64,000 nucleotides of DNA from Azohydromonas caseinilytica. Lineage in GTDB: Bacteria; Pseudomonadota; Gammaproteobacteria; Burkholderiales; Burkholderiaceae_C. This document shows, piece by piece, positions 35,781-43,594 of this stretch; the first letter of the stretch is position 1, and every line of letters starts with the position of its first letter. A program made the position numbers and the translations under genes. Location of the stretch: the NCBI RefSeq assembly GCF_012927045.1, contig NZ_JABBFW010000001.1, positions 583,174-647,173 on the forward strand, written 5' to 3'. The notes under the pieces were generated by a model. It did no database searches, had not been told where the DNA came from, and saw only the letters and a list, made by a program, of their open reading frames with translations.

Positions 35781-37759
35781 CGCGGTGCCCTTTCCACGGC
35801 CAGGTGCTTGGCCGTTTCGCGGCGCCGGGGCCAGAACCACAGCGTCAGCCCGATGGCGGCCGGGATCAGCCCGTACACCGCGCCCCAGGGCGTGAAGATG
35901 GACCAGACGAAGCACAGCGTCACGGCCACCGCGCTCCAGAACGGCCAGGGCGTGGGCTCGGGGAAGTTGGCGCGGTGGTCGGGCACGGCATCGAGCACGG
36001 TGGTGACCAGCTGCTCGCGCCGGTCCACCGCCAGCCCCGCGACCTGGCTGGGCTGCTGCGGCGGCATCCACAGCGGGTAGGCCCCGTGCACCACCGGCGG
36101 GGCGTCGAAGTTGGCCGCCGGCGGCGGGCAGGTGGAGCCCCACTCCAGTGTGCCCGCGCCCCAGGGGTTCGCGCCCGCGCGCTCGCCGTGCCGGTAGCTG
36201 CGCCACAGGTTGAACAGCATCACCAGCAGCCCCGCGGCCAGCAGGTAGGCGCCCAGCGTGGCCAGCAGGTTCAAACCGTCCCAGCCGCGATCCGCCGGGT
36301 AGGTGTAGACGCGTCGCGGCATGCCTTCCAGCCCCAGCAGGTGCATCGGGAAGAAGGTCACGTTGAAGCCGATGAACAGCAGCCAGAAGCTCCAGCGGCC
36401 CAGGCGCTCGCTGGCCATGCGCCCGGTGATCAGCGGCCACCAGTAGTGCACCGCGCCCAGCAGCGGGAACACCGCGCCGCCCAGCAGCACGTAGTGCAGG
36501 TGCGCGACCACGAAGTACGTGTCGTGCACCTGCAGGTCCAGCGGCACCGAGGCCAGCATCAGCCCGGTGAGGCCGCCGAGCACCAGGATGAAGAAGAAGG
36601 CCAGCACGTACAGCAGCGGCGTCTTGAGGTTGAGCTTGCCGCCGGCCAGCGTGGCGATCCAGCAGAGGATCTGGATGGCCGTGGGGATGGCGATGAGCAT
36701 GCTCGACGCCGTGAAGAAGCTCTTGCCCATCTCGGGCAGGTTGGTGGCGAACATGTGGTGCACCCACAGCCCGAAGCCCATGAAGGCCGTGGCGATGAGC
36801 GCCAGCACCATGGCCGGGTAGCCGAAGACCGGGCGCCGCCCGAAGGTCGCCACGATGGTGCTGACGAAACCCAGGCCGGGGATGAAGATCAGGTAGACCT
36901 CGGGGTGGCCGAAGAACCAGAACAGGTGCTGCCACAGCAGCGGGTCGCCGCCCTCGCCCGGGTTGAAGAAATGCGTGCCCACCAGCCGGTCCGTGATCAG
37001 CGAGGTGCTGGCCAGCATCACCGCCGGCATGGCGAACATCACCATGAAGGCCGTCACCAGCATGCCCCACACGAACAGCGGCAGCCGATTCAGCGTCATG
37101 CCCGGCGCGCGCAGCTTGAACACCGTGGTGACGAGGATCACCGCCTCCAGCAGCGCCGACAGCTCGGTGAAGGTGATCATCTGCGCCCAGAAGTCCACCC
37201 GCTTGCCCGGCGAATACTCCGGCCCCGACAGCGGCACGTAGGCGAACCAGCCGGCATCGGCGCCGGTGTTGCTGAAGAAGGCGATGAACAGCATCACCCC
37301 GCCGAACAGGTAGACCCAGTAGGCGAAGGCGTTCATGCGCGGAAAGGCGATGGAGCGCGCGCCCACCATCAGCGGCGTGATGTAGACCGACACCGCCTGC
37401 ATCACCGGCACGGCGAAGAGGAACATCATCGTCGTGCCGTGCATGGTGAAGACTTGGTTGTAGAGGTCCGGCCCGACCAGCCCGTTCTCGGCGCGCGCCA
37501 GCTGCGTGCGCATCCACAGCGCCAGCAGCCCGCCGACGATGAAGAAGCCGAAGGCCGTGACCAGGAAGCGCCGGCCGATGGCCTTGTGGTTGATGGCGCT
37601 GAGCCAGCCGCTCAGGCCCGGCGGGTCCGACCAGGTGGCGTGCAGCAGCGCCGCCTGCTGCGCCGTGGGCGGGACGCTGCCCAGCACCGGCGGGGCCCCG
37701 GCCGGGTGCCCGCCGTCGCGGGCCACGGGGGAGGCGGAGGGCGGCAGCACGGCGCTCAT
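35777..37759 (-). CDS. coxA: Cytochrome c oxidase subunit I (caa3 type)
   Basis: This is the catalytic subunit holding heme a and the heme a3-CuB centre, which reduces oxygen and pumps protons. The 660 residues include TMHGTTMMFLFAVPVMQ near 107, the CuB His and cross-linked Tyr in FFGHPEVYLIFIPGLG near 287, and HDTYFVVAHLHYVLLGG near 415 with the heme ligands. A C-terminal extension with two further membrane helices beyond the usual twelve is typical of caa3 types. It overlaps coxB (ATGA) upstream and coxC downstream. Confidence 0.95.
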   Translation of the reverse strand: MSAVLPPSASPVARDGGHPAGAPPVLGSVPPTAQQAALLHATWSDPPGLSGWLSAINHKAIGRRFLVTAFGFFIVGGLLALWMRTQLARAENGLVGPDLYNQVFTMHGTTMMFLFAVPVMQAVSVYITPLMVGARSIAFPRMNAFAYWVYLFGGVMLFIAFFSNTGADAGWFAYVPLSGPEYSPGKRVDFWAQMITFTELSALLEAVILVTTVFKLRAPGMTLNRLPLFVWGMLVTAFMVMFAMPAVMLASTSLITDRLVGTHFFNPGEGGDPLLWQHLFWFFGHPEVYLIFIPGLGFVSTIVATFGRRPVFGYPAMVLALIATAFMGFGLWVHHMFATNLPEMGKSFFTASSMLIAIPTAIQILCWIATLAGGKLNLKTPLLYVLAFFFILVLGGLTGLMLASVPLDLQVHDTYFVVAHLHYVLLGGAVFPLLGAVHYWWPLITGRMASERLGRWSFWLLFIGFNVTFFPMHLLGLEGMPRRVYTYPADRGWDGLNLLATLGAYLLAAGLLVMLFNLWRSYRHGERAGANPWGAGTLEWGSTCPPPAANFDAPPVVHGAYPLWMPPQQPSQVAGLAVDRREQLVTTVLDAVPDHRANFPEPTPWPFWSAVAVTLCFVWSIFTPWGAVYGLIPAAIGLTLWFWPRRRETAKHLAVERAPR

Positions 37760-38955
37760 TTCAGTCCTTGCAGGTAGGCCACCAGCGCCTGCAGGTCGTC
37801 CTGCGAGAAGGCGTGCGCGGGCATGTTGGTGCCGGGCTTGAAGTCCTGGGGATTGGTGATCCAGGCCGCCAGGCGCTGGGCGTCGTTGGGCATGCGCCCG
37901 GCGCCCAGCGTGCGCCGGCTGCCGACATGGGTGAGCGCGGGCGCCTGGTTGCCGTTGGCGTCGGTGCCCTGGATGGCATGGCACATGGCGCAGGTGCTGC
38001 CCATGAACACGGCCTGGCCGCGCAGGCGCAGCGCGTCGGTGGGCGCGCTGGCGGGCTGGCGCTGGGCCTCGGCCCAGGCGTCGAAGCCCACCGGGTCCTG
38101 CGCCACCACCAGCAGCGCCATCCAGGCGTGCTGCAGGCCGCAGAACTCGGCGCACTGGCCGCGGTAGGTGCCGGGGCGGTCGGCCTGCAGCGTGAGCGTG
38201 GCGGTGCGGCCGGGAATGAGGTCCTTCTTGCCGCCGAGATTGGGCAGCCACAGGCTGTGGATCACGTCCTGCCCCTTGAGCGTGAGGATCACCGGCCGGC
38301 CCACGGGAATGTGCAGCTCGTTGGCGGTGGTGAACACGCGCGAGGGGTCGGGGTCGTCGTAGCGCGCCTCCCACCACCACTGGTGGCCGATGAGCTCGAT
38401 GTGCACGGCACCCTGCAGCGGCAGCCGCGCCAGCGCGCGATCCGTGAACACGCTGGCCGCGATCAGCAGCAGCAGCCCGACGATGGACAGCCCCAGCGCC
38501 ACGTTCACCGCGCGGCGCCGGCCGGGTTCGGGAGGCACGTTGCCCGGCGCCGGCGTGCGCGCATCCGCCTTGGGCGCGCGCCACAGTGCCCACAGCGTGG
38601 CCAGCACGACCAGCACCAGCACGGCGCTGCAGGTCCAGAAGAAGAGCTGGCCGAGCTCGAACACCCGCGCGGCCTGCGGGCCGGCGGGGGACAAGGCGTC
38701 CTGGGGGGCGGATTGGGGGAAGGCGGTGGCGGGGAGCAGGAGGAATGGGCTCAGCCAAGCCTGCCCGGCAAGGCCCAGGTGCAGCCTTCCCCTCTCCCGC
38801 CCGGCGGGAGAGGGGCTGGGGTGAGGGTTGCAGCCACACGCCGACGCTTCCACACGCCGAGCTTCTGCCCTCACCCCTGCCCCTCTCCCGCTGCGCGGGC
38901 GAGGGGAAGCCGACGGCGCGGTAGGCGCGTGGGGCATCGACGGGCTGCGCTTCAT
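37756..38955 (-). CDS. coxB: Cytochrome c oxidase subunit II fused to cytochrome c (caa3 type)
   Basis: Subunit II takes electrons from the periplasm to the CuA site. Two membrane helices (about residues 98-120 and 148-170) are followed by the cupredoxin domain with HQWWWEARYDD near 190 and the CuA motif AEFCGLQHAWM near 272. A fused cytochrome c with CAMCH near 322 defines the caa3 type. The ATG at 38955 has a strong GAGGTGAGG site and lies four bases after the upstream stop. The first 60 codons then run through two inverted copies of the 42-bp repeat before the signal-like WLSPFLLLPATAFPQS. Either the repeats sit inside the coding region, or a non-ATG start downstream is used. Confidence 0.9.
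   Translation of the reverse strand: MKRSPSMPHAPTAPSASPRPRSGRGAGVRAEARRVEASACGCNPHPSPSPAGRERGRLHLGLAGQAWLSPFLLLPATAFPQSAPQDALSPAGPQAARVFELGQLFFWTCSAVLVLVVLATLWALWRAPKADARTPAPGNVPPEPGRRRAVNVALGLSIVGLLLLIAASVFTDRALARLPLQGAVHIELIGHQWWWEARYDDPDPSRVFTTANELHIPVGRPVILTLKGQDVIHSLWLPNLGGKKDLIPGRTATLTLQADRPGTYRGQCAEFCGLQHAWMALLVVAQDPVGFDAWAEAQRQPASAPTDALRLRGQAVFMGSTCAMCHAIQGTDANGNQAPALTHVGSRRTLGAGRMPNDAQRLAAWITNPQDFKPGTNMPAHAFSQDDLQALVAYLQGLK
38786..38827 (+). repeat. 42-bp palindromic repeat, copy 2 (within coxB 5' end)
   Basis: Same element as 32356-32397 (CTTCCCCTCTCCCGCC...GGCTGGGGTGAGGG). It faces copy 3 in inverted orientation 40 bases away, and together they could fold into a long hairpin in the coxB message. 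Confidence 0.85.
38868..38909 (-). repeat. 42-bp palindromic repeat, copy 3 (within coxB 5' end)
   Basis: Inverted copy of the element, CCCTCACCCCTGCCCC...GGCGAGGGGAAG on the plus strand. It lies in frame within the N-terminal codons of coxB if the ATG at 38955 is the start. Confidence 0.85.
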
Positions 38956-38959
38956 TCCC

Positions 38960-39631
38960 TCACCTCGCCCTCGGCGGCGCTTCCGGCCGCGGCGTCTCGT
39001 CGTCGCGCCGCTGCTCCGGCAGCGGCCCGCTCAGGCCCTCGTTGCGCCCGGGCGCGACGTCGGTGCGCAGCTGGCCGCTCATCGAGCGCACGTAGGCCGC
39101 GAGCTGCCAGAACTGCTGGTCGCTGAGCCGGCCCTCGAAGGACGGCATGCCGTTGGGCCGGCCCTGGCGCAGCGTGGCCACGATCTGCGCGGCGCTGCCG
39201 CCGTAGCGCCACTGGTCGTCGATCAGCGGCGGGCCGCTGTCGCCGCCGCCGTTGGCGTGGCAGCCGTTGCAGTTGAACCAGCGGTACCAGCGCTTGCCCT
39301 GCGACACCGCGTAGGCGTTCTCTTCGAAGCCCGGCGGCGGCGCGATGGCGGCCACGGCGTCGGAGGCCGCCGCCGCGGCGCGGTCGATCTGCGCCATCGA
39401 GGCCTGCATCGCCGGCGCCGGCGCGGCCTCGGCACTGGACGCGGACGCCGCCGCCACCAGCGCCGCGGCATCGCCCGGCGCCCCAACCGCCGGCCCCACG
39501 TGCAGGCTGGTGGTGCGCGGCACGGGCTGGCCCGGCGGCTGGGGCGGCATGTCGGGGCGGCGCCGTTCGCGCTCGCAACCGGCGCCCAGCGCGGCGCTCA
39601 ACACCAGCACGGCCAGCAGCAGGGGTCTCAT
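38960..39631 (-). CDS. c-type cytochrome of the PQQ dehydrogenase/caa3 cluster (XoxG-like position)
   Basis: The 223-residue protein starts MRPLLLAVLVLSAALGAGCERE: LGAGC is a lipobox, so it is probably a lipoprotein. An Ala/Pro-rich linker precedes the cytochrome domain with heme site CNGCH (FNCNGCHANGGG near residue 118) and a Met candidate in GMPSFEGRLSDQQFW near 162. Its place between the MxaJ/XoxJ-like gene and the oxidase suggests it is the electron acceptor of the dehydrogenase and donor to the CoxB cytochrome domain. Its ATG overlaps the upstream stop as ATGA. It ends four bases before coxB. Confidence 0.9.
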   Translation of the reverse strand: MRPLLLAVLVLSAALGAGCERERRRPDMPPQPPGQPVPRTTSLHVGPAVGAPGDAAALVAAASASSAEAAPAPAMQASMAQIDRAAAAASDAVAAIAPPPGFEENAYAVSQGKRWYRWFNCNGCHANGGGDSGPPLIDDQWRYGGSAAQIVATLRQGRPNGMPSFEGRLSDQQFWQLAAYVRSMSGQLRTDVAPGRNEGLSGPLPEQRRDDETPRPEAPPRAR

Positions 39632-40458
39632 CGCGGCTCCTCCTCGGTGGAGCGTGGCAGCAGCGGCACGCCGTACCGCGCCAGCAGCGCGTCGATGCGC
39701 GGCTGCAGCCGCGCCAGCGCCGTGTCCAGCTCCGCGCGCAGCGCGGTGTCGGCCGGCCGCACCGCCAGTGCCATGTCGAAGGCGAAGGGCGACAGGGCCC
39801 CCGGCACCGCCCCGCGCACGGGCGTGAGCACCAGCGGCACGCCGGCGCGGCGCGCGAAGTACCCGGCCGGCGGGCCCCACAGCACAGCGGCGTCGATCTC
39901 GCCCGCCGCCAGCGCCTGCACCGCGCGCTGCGCCGAGGGCTGCTCGCCCAGCGGCTCGAAGCCGCGCACGTGCTCCACCGCGCCGCGCTGCGCCAGCACC
40001 TGGCCCGGCGGCGTGGCGGCGCCGTCGCCCGGGAGCTGCACGCCGATGCGCAGCTTCTTCAGCCGTGCATCGTCGAAGCCGCACAGCGGGTGCCCGTCCA
40101 GCGGCTGCGACAGGAACACGTAGCCGCTGCGGTAGTAGGGCCGAGTGGTCGCCACCCGCTCCAGGCCCACGGGCACGCCCAGCAAAACGTCGCAGCGCCC
40201 TTCGCGCAGCGTCTTGCGCACGAAGCCGCGCTGCAGCGGCACCCACGTCACCTGCAGCGGCCGGCGCAGTTCCTCGGCCAGCCACTGCGCCAGCCGGTTC
40301 TCGAAGCCGCTGCCGTCCTGGTGCGAGTACGGCAGGTTGTCCGGGTCGGCGCACACGCGCAGCGCCGGCGCCGGCGTTTCGGCGCGCGCGACGCCGCCCA
40401 TACACAGCGCGGCGGCGAGCAGGAGGTGGGGCAGGCGCGGGCGCCGATCACGACACAC
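39628..40458 (-). CDS. xoxJ: Quinoprotein dehydrogenase-associated periplasmic binding protein (XoxJ/MxaJ-like)
   Basis: The 276-residue protein resembles the periplasmic solute-binding-like MxaJ/XoxJ proteins that accompany PQQ methanol dehydrogenases and are needed for their activity. ALRVCADPDNLPYSHQDGSGFENRLAQWLAEEL near the mature N-terminus is diagnostic, followed by RCDVLLGVPVGLERVATTRPYYRSGYVF. Translation most likely starts at the GTG at 40458, giving an Arg-containing signal peptide LPHLLLAAALCMGGVARAE. No ATG lies upstream of the signal sequence except one in frame beyond the repeat. GGAG stands 10-13 bases before it. Its stop overlaps the cytochrome start. Confidence 0.85.
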   Translation of the reverse strand: MCRDRRPRLPHLLLAAALCMGGVARAETPAPALRVCADPDNLPYSHQDGSGFENRLAQWLAEELRRPLQVTWVPLQRGFVRKTLREGRCDVLLGVPVGLERVATTRPYYRSGYVFLSQPLDGHPLCGFDDARLKKLRIGVQLPGDGAATPPGQVLAQRGAVEHVRGFEPLGEQPSAQRAVQALAAGEIDAAVLWGPPAGYFARRAGVPLVLTPVRGAVPGALSPFAFDMALAVRPADTALRAELDTALARLQPRIDALLARYGVPLLPRSTEEEPR

Positions 40459-40500
40459 AAAGGCGGGCTGCTCCCGTTTCCCGCAATCGGTGATGTATTC

Positions 40501-40594
40501 CGTTCGTCCTGAGGTATCGAAGGATGAACGGCCCCTGCCGTGGTGCAGCCATCGCAGCCTCCCGGATTCGCACTTCGATACCTCAGTGCGAACG
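40501..40594. repeat. 94-bp inverted-repeat element, copy A
   Basis: Two 22-base arms, CGTTCG...GAGGTATCGAAG (40501-40522) and its near-complement (40573-40594), match at 20 of 22 positions around a 50-base core. Copy B lies at 59384-59477 and its core differs at only a few positions. Here the element fills the gap between the xoxF-like and xoxJ-like genes of one operon, where a strong RNA hairpin could limit read-through or protect the upstream message. Confidence 0.85.
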
Positions 40595-40624
40595 GGTCGT
40601 TGGGCGACCCAAGGAAGGCTGGAA

Positions 40625-42436
40625 TCACTTGGGCAGCGCGAAGACATGGATCGCTCCCCCCTTGCGCGTGGCCTGTGGCAGGTCGCGCATGGCGTTCACG
40701 AAACCCTTGGCGGCGGTGCCGTCGCGCGGGTCGAGGTCGCCCGAGACGATGGCGCCGGCCCAGCCGCCCACGCCGGAGAGCACGGCCACGTACTGGCGCC
40801 CGTCGGGCCCCCTGAAGCTCACCGGCTGGCCGATGATCCCGGAGGGCGTCTTGTGCTTCCACAGCTCCTTGCCGCTGCGCGCGTCCACGGCCTTGAACCA
40901 GCCGTCCATGGTCCCGTAGAACACCACGTCGCCGGCGGTGGCCAGCGCGCCGCTCCACACCGGGAAGTTTTCCTTGATCGTCCACGCTTCCTTGCGCGCC
41001 ACCGGGTCCCAGGCGCTGAGCTCGCCGCGGTGGCCGCCGGGGCCGGGCTTCATGCGCACGTCCGCGCCGACGTAGGGCGTGCCAGCGATGTAGCTCGTCG
41101 CGTAGGTGACGGCGTCCTGGCACATGTTCTGGTGCGGGATGTAGAGCAGCCGCGTGCGCGGCGACCAGGCCGAGGGCTGCCAGTCCTTGGCGCCGGGCGA
41201 GGGCGGGCAGATGTCGCGCATGACGCGCCCGGTGCGCGGCTCCTTGGACGGCTCGTAGCGCAGCGCGCCGGTCTTGAGGTCCACGCCCAGGCTGGTCGTC
41301 ACCGCCGCGAAGGGGTCGGCCGACAGCACCTGCCCGGTGGCGCGGTCCAGCACGTAGAGGTAGCCGTTGCGGTCCGGGTGCAGCAGCACCGGGCGCGGCT
41401 GCGCGCCGCCGATGGGCAGGTCCACCAGCACGTTCTCGTTGACGCCGTCGTAGTCATGCAGGTCGTGCGGGCTCCACTGGTAGAACCACACCGCCTCGCC
41501 GGTGTCGGGGCGGCGCGCGAACACGCCGCTGGTCCAGTGGTTGCTGCCTGGGCGCTGCTCGGGGTTCCAGGGCCCGGGGTTGGCGGTGCCGTAGTAGAGG
41601 AGATCGAGCTTGGGGTCGTAGGACACCCAGCCCCAGACGTTGCCGCCGCCCTGCTTCCAGGCCTGGCCGGACCAGCTGCGCTCGCCCAGGTCCGGGCCGC
41701 GGTCCTGCGGGTAGAAGGGCTTGAAGGCCGGGCCGATGAGCACGTCCTTGTCCGGCCCGGTGCTCCAGGCGCGCCAGGCTTCCTTGCCGCTGGCGGCGTC
41801 CAGCGCCACCAGCCAGCCGCGCACGCCGTACTCGCCGCCGGAGTTGCCGATGAGCACCTTGCCGCGCACCACCAGTGGCGCCATGGTGATGGTCTCGCCG
41901 CGGCGGATGTCGGCCAGCTTCGTGCGCCAGATTTCCCGGCCGGTTTCCAGCTCGACGGCGATGGCCTGCCCGTCCAGCGTGTTGAAGAACACGCGCCCGT
42001 CGGCGTAGGCCGCGCCGCGGTTCACCACGTCGCAGCAGGCCACGCCCTGCGCGGCGGCGTCGGGATGCGGCTTGTAGCGCCACTTCTCCGGGAAGCCGGG
42101 CCGGGACAGGTCCAGCGCGATCAGCTCATTGGGATAGGGCGTGACCACCAGCAGGGTCGCGCCCACCACCAGCGGCGCCGCCTCGTGGCCGCGCTCGGCG
42201 CCGGTGGGGCGCTCCAGCACCGGCTGCAGCCGCGCCACGTTGGCAGGCGTGATGTCCGAAAGCGGACTGAAGCGGGTGTTGGCATGGTCCCGCGCGGCCA
42301 TGGGCCACTCGCCCTCGGCCTCATGCTCGGCGGGCGCGGGGGCCGAGGCGGCTGCCGGTGGGGACGGCGGCGCCGCCGCCAGGACTGAAGCGCCCTGCAG
42401 CAGCGCGACACACAGCAGCACGCCTGCGCGAACCAT
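40625..42436 (-). CDS. xoxF: PQQ-dependent alcohol dehydrogenase, lanthanide (XoxF) type
   Basis: This periplasmic eight-bladed quinoprotein oxidises methanol or other alcohols and passes electrons to cytochrome c. The 603-residue chain has a signal peptide (MVRAGVLLCVALLQGASVLA), the vicinal Cys134-Cys135 pair of the PQQ site in VACCDVVNRG, tryptophan-docking repeats such as WRTKLADIRRGE, and HDLHDYDGVNE with Asp328 and Asp330. The second Asp, two residues after the catalytic one, is the mark of lanthanide-dependent enzymes; calcium MxaF types have Ala or Thr there. GGAGGAG supports the start at 42436. First large gene of the xoxF-xoxJ-cytochrome-coxBAC cluster. Substrate range is unknown. 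Confidence 0.9.
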   Translation of the reverse strand: MVRAGVLLCVALLQGASVLAAAPPSPPAAASAPAPAEHEAEGEWPMAARDHANTRFSPLSDITPANVARLQPVLERPTGAERGHEAAPLVVGATLLVVTPYPNELIALDLSRPGFPEKWRYKPHPDAAAQGVACCDVVNRGAAYADGRVFFNTLDGQAIAVELETGREIWRTKLADIRRGETITMAPLVVRGKVLIGNSGGEYGVRGWLVALDAASGKEAWRAWSTGPDKDVLIGPAFKPFYPQDRGPDLGERSWSGQAWKQGGGNVWGWVSYDPKLDLLYYGTANPGPWNPEQRPGSNHWTSGVFARRPDTGEAVWFYQWSPHDLHDYDGVNENVLVDLPIGGAQPRPVLLHPDRNGYLYVLDRATGQVLSADPFAAVTTSLGVDLKTGALRYEPSKEPRTGRVMRDICPPSPGAKDWQPSAWSPRTRLLYIPHQNMCQDAVTYATSYIAGTPYVGADVRMKPGPGGHRGELSAWDPVARKEAWTIKENFPVWSGALATAGDVVFYGTMDGWFKAVDARSGKELWKHKTPSGIIGQPVSFRGPDGRQYVAVLSGVGGWAGAIVSGDLDPRDGTAAKGFVNAMRDLPQATRKGGAIHVFALPK

Positions 42437-42550
42437 GCTCCTCCGATATGGGCCATCCGGGCCTTGTTGGAGGCGGTTCGGCAACCCCCGTGCCGCAACG
42501 GCCCGGGAAAAACACCGGTCAGGGCGGGGTTGGCCGCCGTGGAGGCGGCG

Positions 42551-42733
42551 TCAGCGCGCGCGGCGCGCGCGCCAGCGCTCCAGCAACTGCCGCACCAGCG
42601 GGGCGGTGCACATCATCCCGGTGGAGGCGCCGCAGGCCATGGGCCACATCGAGCCGCTGGCGTCCATGCCCCAGGCGCCCGTGACGATCGCGGCCAGGCC
42701 GAGGAAGTACAGCTGCAGGGGGGTCGGTCTCAT
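42551..42733 (-). CDS. Small hydrophobic protein upstream of xoxF
   Basis: A 60-residue frame with two hydrophobic stretches (LQLYFLGLAAIVTGAWGM and WPMACGASTGMMCTAPLV) ending in an Arg-rich tail. It reads in the same direction as xoxF with 114 bases between and may be the first gene of that transcript. The ribosome site is weak and I recognise no family, so the call rests on membrane-protein-like composition. Confidence 0.5.
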   Translation of the reverse strand: MRPTPLQLYFLGLAAIVTGAWGMDASGSMWPMACGASTGMMCTAPLVRQLLERWRARRAR

Positions 42734-42972
42734 GGCGTGGCGCGGACGGTGAAAAGCTGAAAAGGCTGAAAAACCCACGCGGCGCGCGGACTTGTGAGGA
42801 TTGTCGGGCGCGTCCGCAGCGCTGCTGAGGCCGCGCGCCGGCGGCGCCATGCACTCCGTCACGCCGGCGCCGGGCACGTGCGGGCACGGGGGACGGGCGC
42901 GTGGCTTGCTGAATGCCTGGGCCGGCGCCGCATCGGGCGGCGCCCTCACCGCAACTGCAACAGGAGTCCAAC

Positions 42973-43503
42973 ATGGCAGACACCCCGTACGTCACCGGCT
43001 TGTTCCGCGATCGCGACAGCGCCGAGCGCGCCTATCAATCCCTGCACGAGCGCGGCTACACCAAGGACGACCTCAACCTCGTGATGTCCGACGAGACGCG
43101 CAAGCGCCACTTCAGCACCGACACGACCACGGGCACGCAGACCGAGCTGGGCAACAAGGCCGCCGAGGGCGCGGGCATCGGCGGTGCGATCGGCGGCACG
43201 ATCGGCGCCATCGCGGCGGCCGTGGCGGCGGTGGGCACCTCGGTGGCCATCCCGGGCCTGGGCGTGGTGATCGCCGGCCCGATCGCCGCGGCGCTGGCCG
43301 GTGCCGGCGCGGGTGCGGCCAGCGGCGGCCTGATCGGCGCTCTCATCGGCTGGGGCATCCCCGAGGAGCGCGTGAAGCACTACGAGGAAGGCATCAAGCA
43401 GGGCGGCATCCTCATGGGCGTCAAGCCCCGCAGCGCCGAGGACGCGGCCCACTTCGAGCAGAGCTGGAAGGCCGCCAACGGCGAGCACGTGTACTACCGC
43501 TGA
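42973..43503 (+). CDS. YflT-type general stress protein with glycine-zipper
   Basis: The 176-residue product starts TPYVTGLFRDRDSAERAYQSL, matching the general stress protein 17M/YflT-like domain. A Gly/Ala-rich membrane-like glycine zipper follows (AGIGGAIGGTIGAIAAAVAAV near residue 67 and AGAGAASGGLIGALIGWG near 117). It ends with the HYEEGIKQGGILMGV domain common to these proteins. They are usually induced by heat or desiccation stress; the mechanism is unknown. CAGGAG precedes the ATG at 42973. Two terminator-like hairpins follow. Confidence 0.85.
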   Translation: MADTPYVTGLFRDRDSAERAYQSLHERGYTKDDLNLVMSDETRKRHFSTDTTTGTQTELGNKAAEGAGIGGAIGGTIGAIAAAVAAVGTSVAIPGLGVVIAGPIAAALAGAGAGAASGGLIGALIGWGIPEERVKHYEEGIKQGGILMGVKPRSAEDAAHFEQSWKAANGEHVYYR

Positions 43504-43512
43504 GTGCAACGG

Positions 43513-43543
43513 ATGCGGCGTGTTCCAGGGGCCGCCGCATTTT
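43513..43543 (+). terminator. Terminator hairpin after stress-protein gene
   Basis: ATGCGGCG (43513-43520) pairs with CGCCGCAT (43533-43540) across a 12-base loop, followed by TTT. It is 10 bases after the stop codon. Confidence 0.65.
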
Positions 43544-43548
43544 GACCA

Positions 43549-43594
43549 GCGCCCGCCGCAGGCCCCGCGGCCCGCGGCGGGCGCTGTGTTTTTT
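43549..43594 (+). terminator. Second, stronger terminator hairpin
   Basis: GCGCCCGCCGC (43549-43559) and GCGGCGGGCGC (43574-43584) form an 11-bp GC stem followed by TGTGTTTTTT. The T-run overlaps the stop codon of the convergent DUF445 gene. It backs up the hairpin at 43513. Confidence 0.75.
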
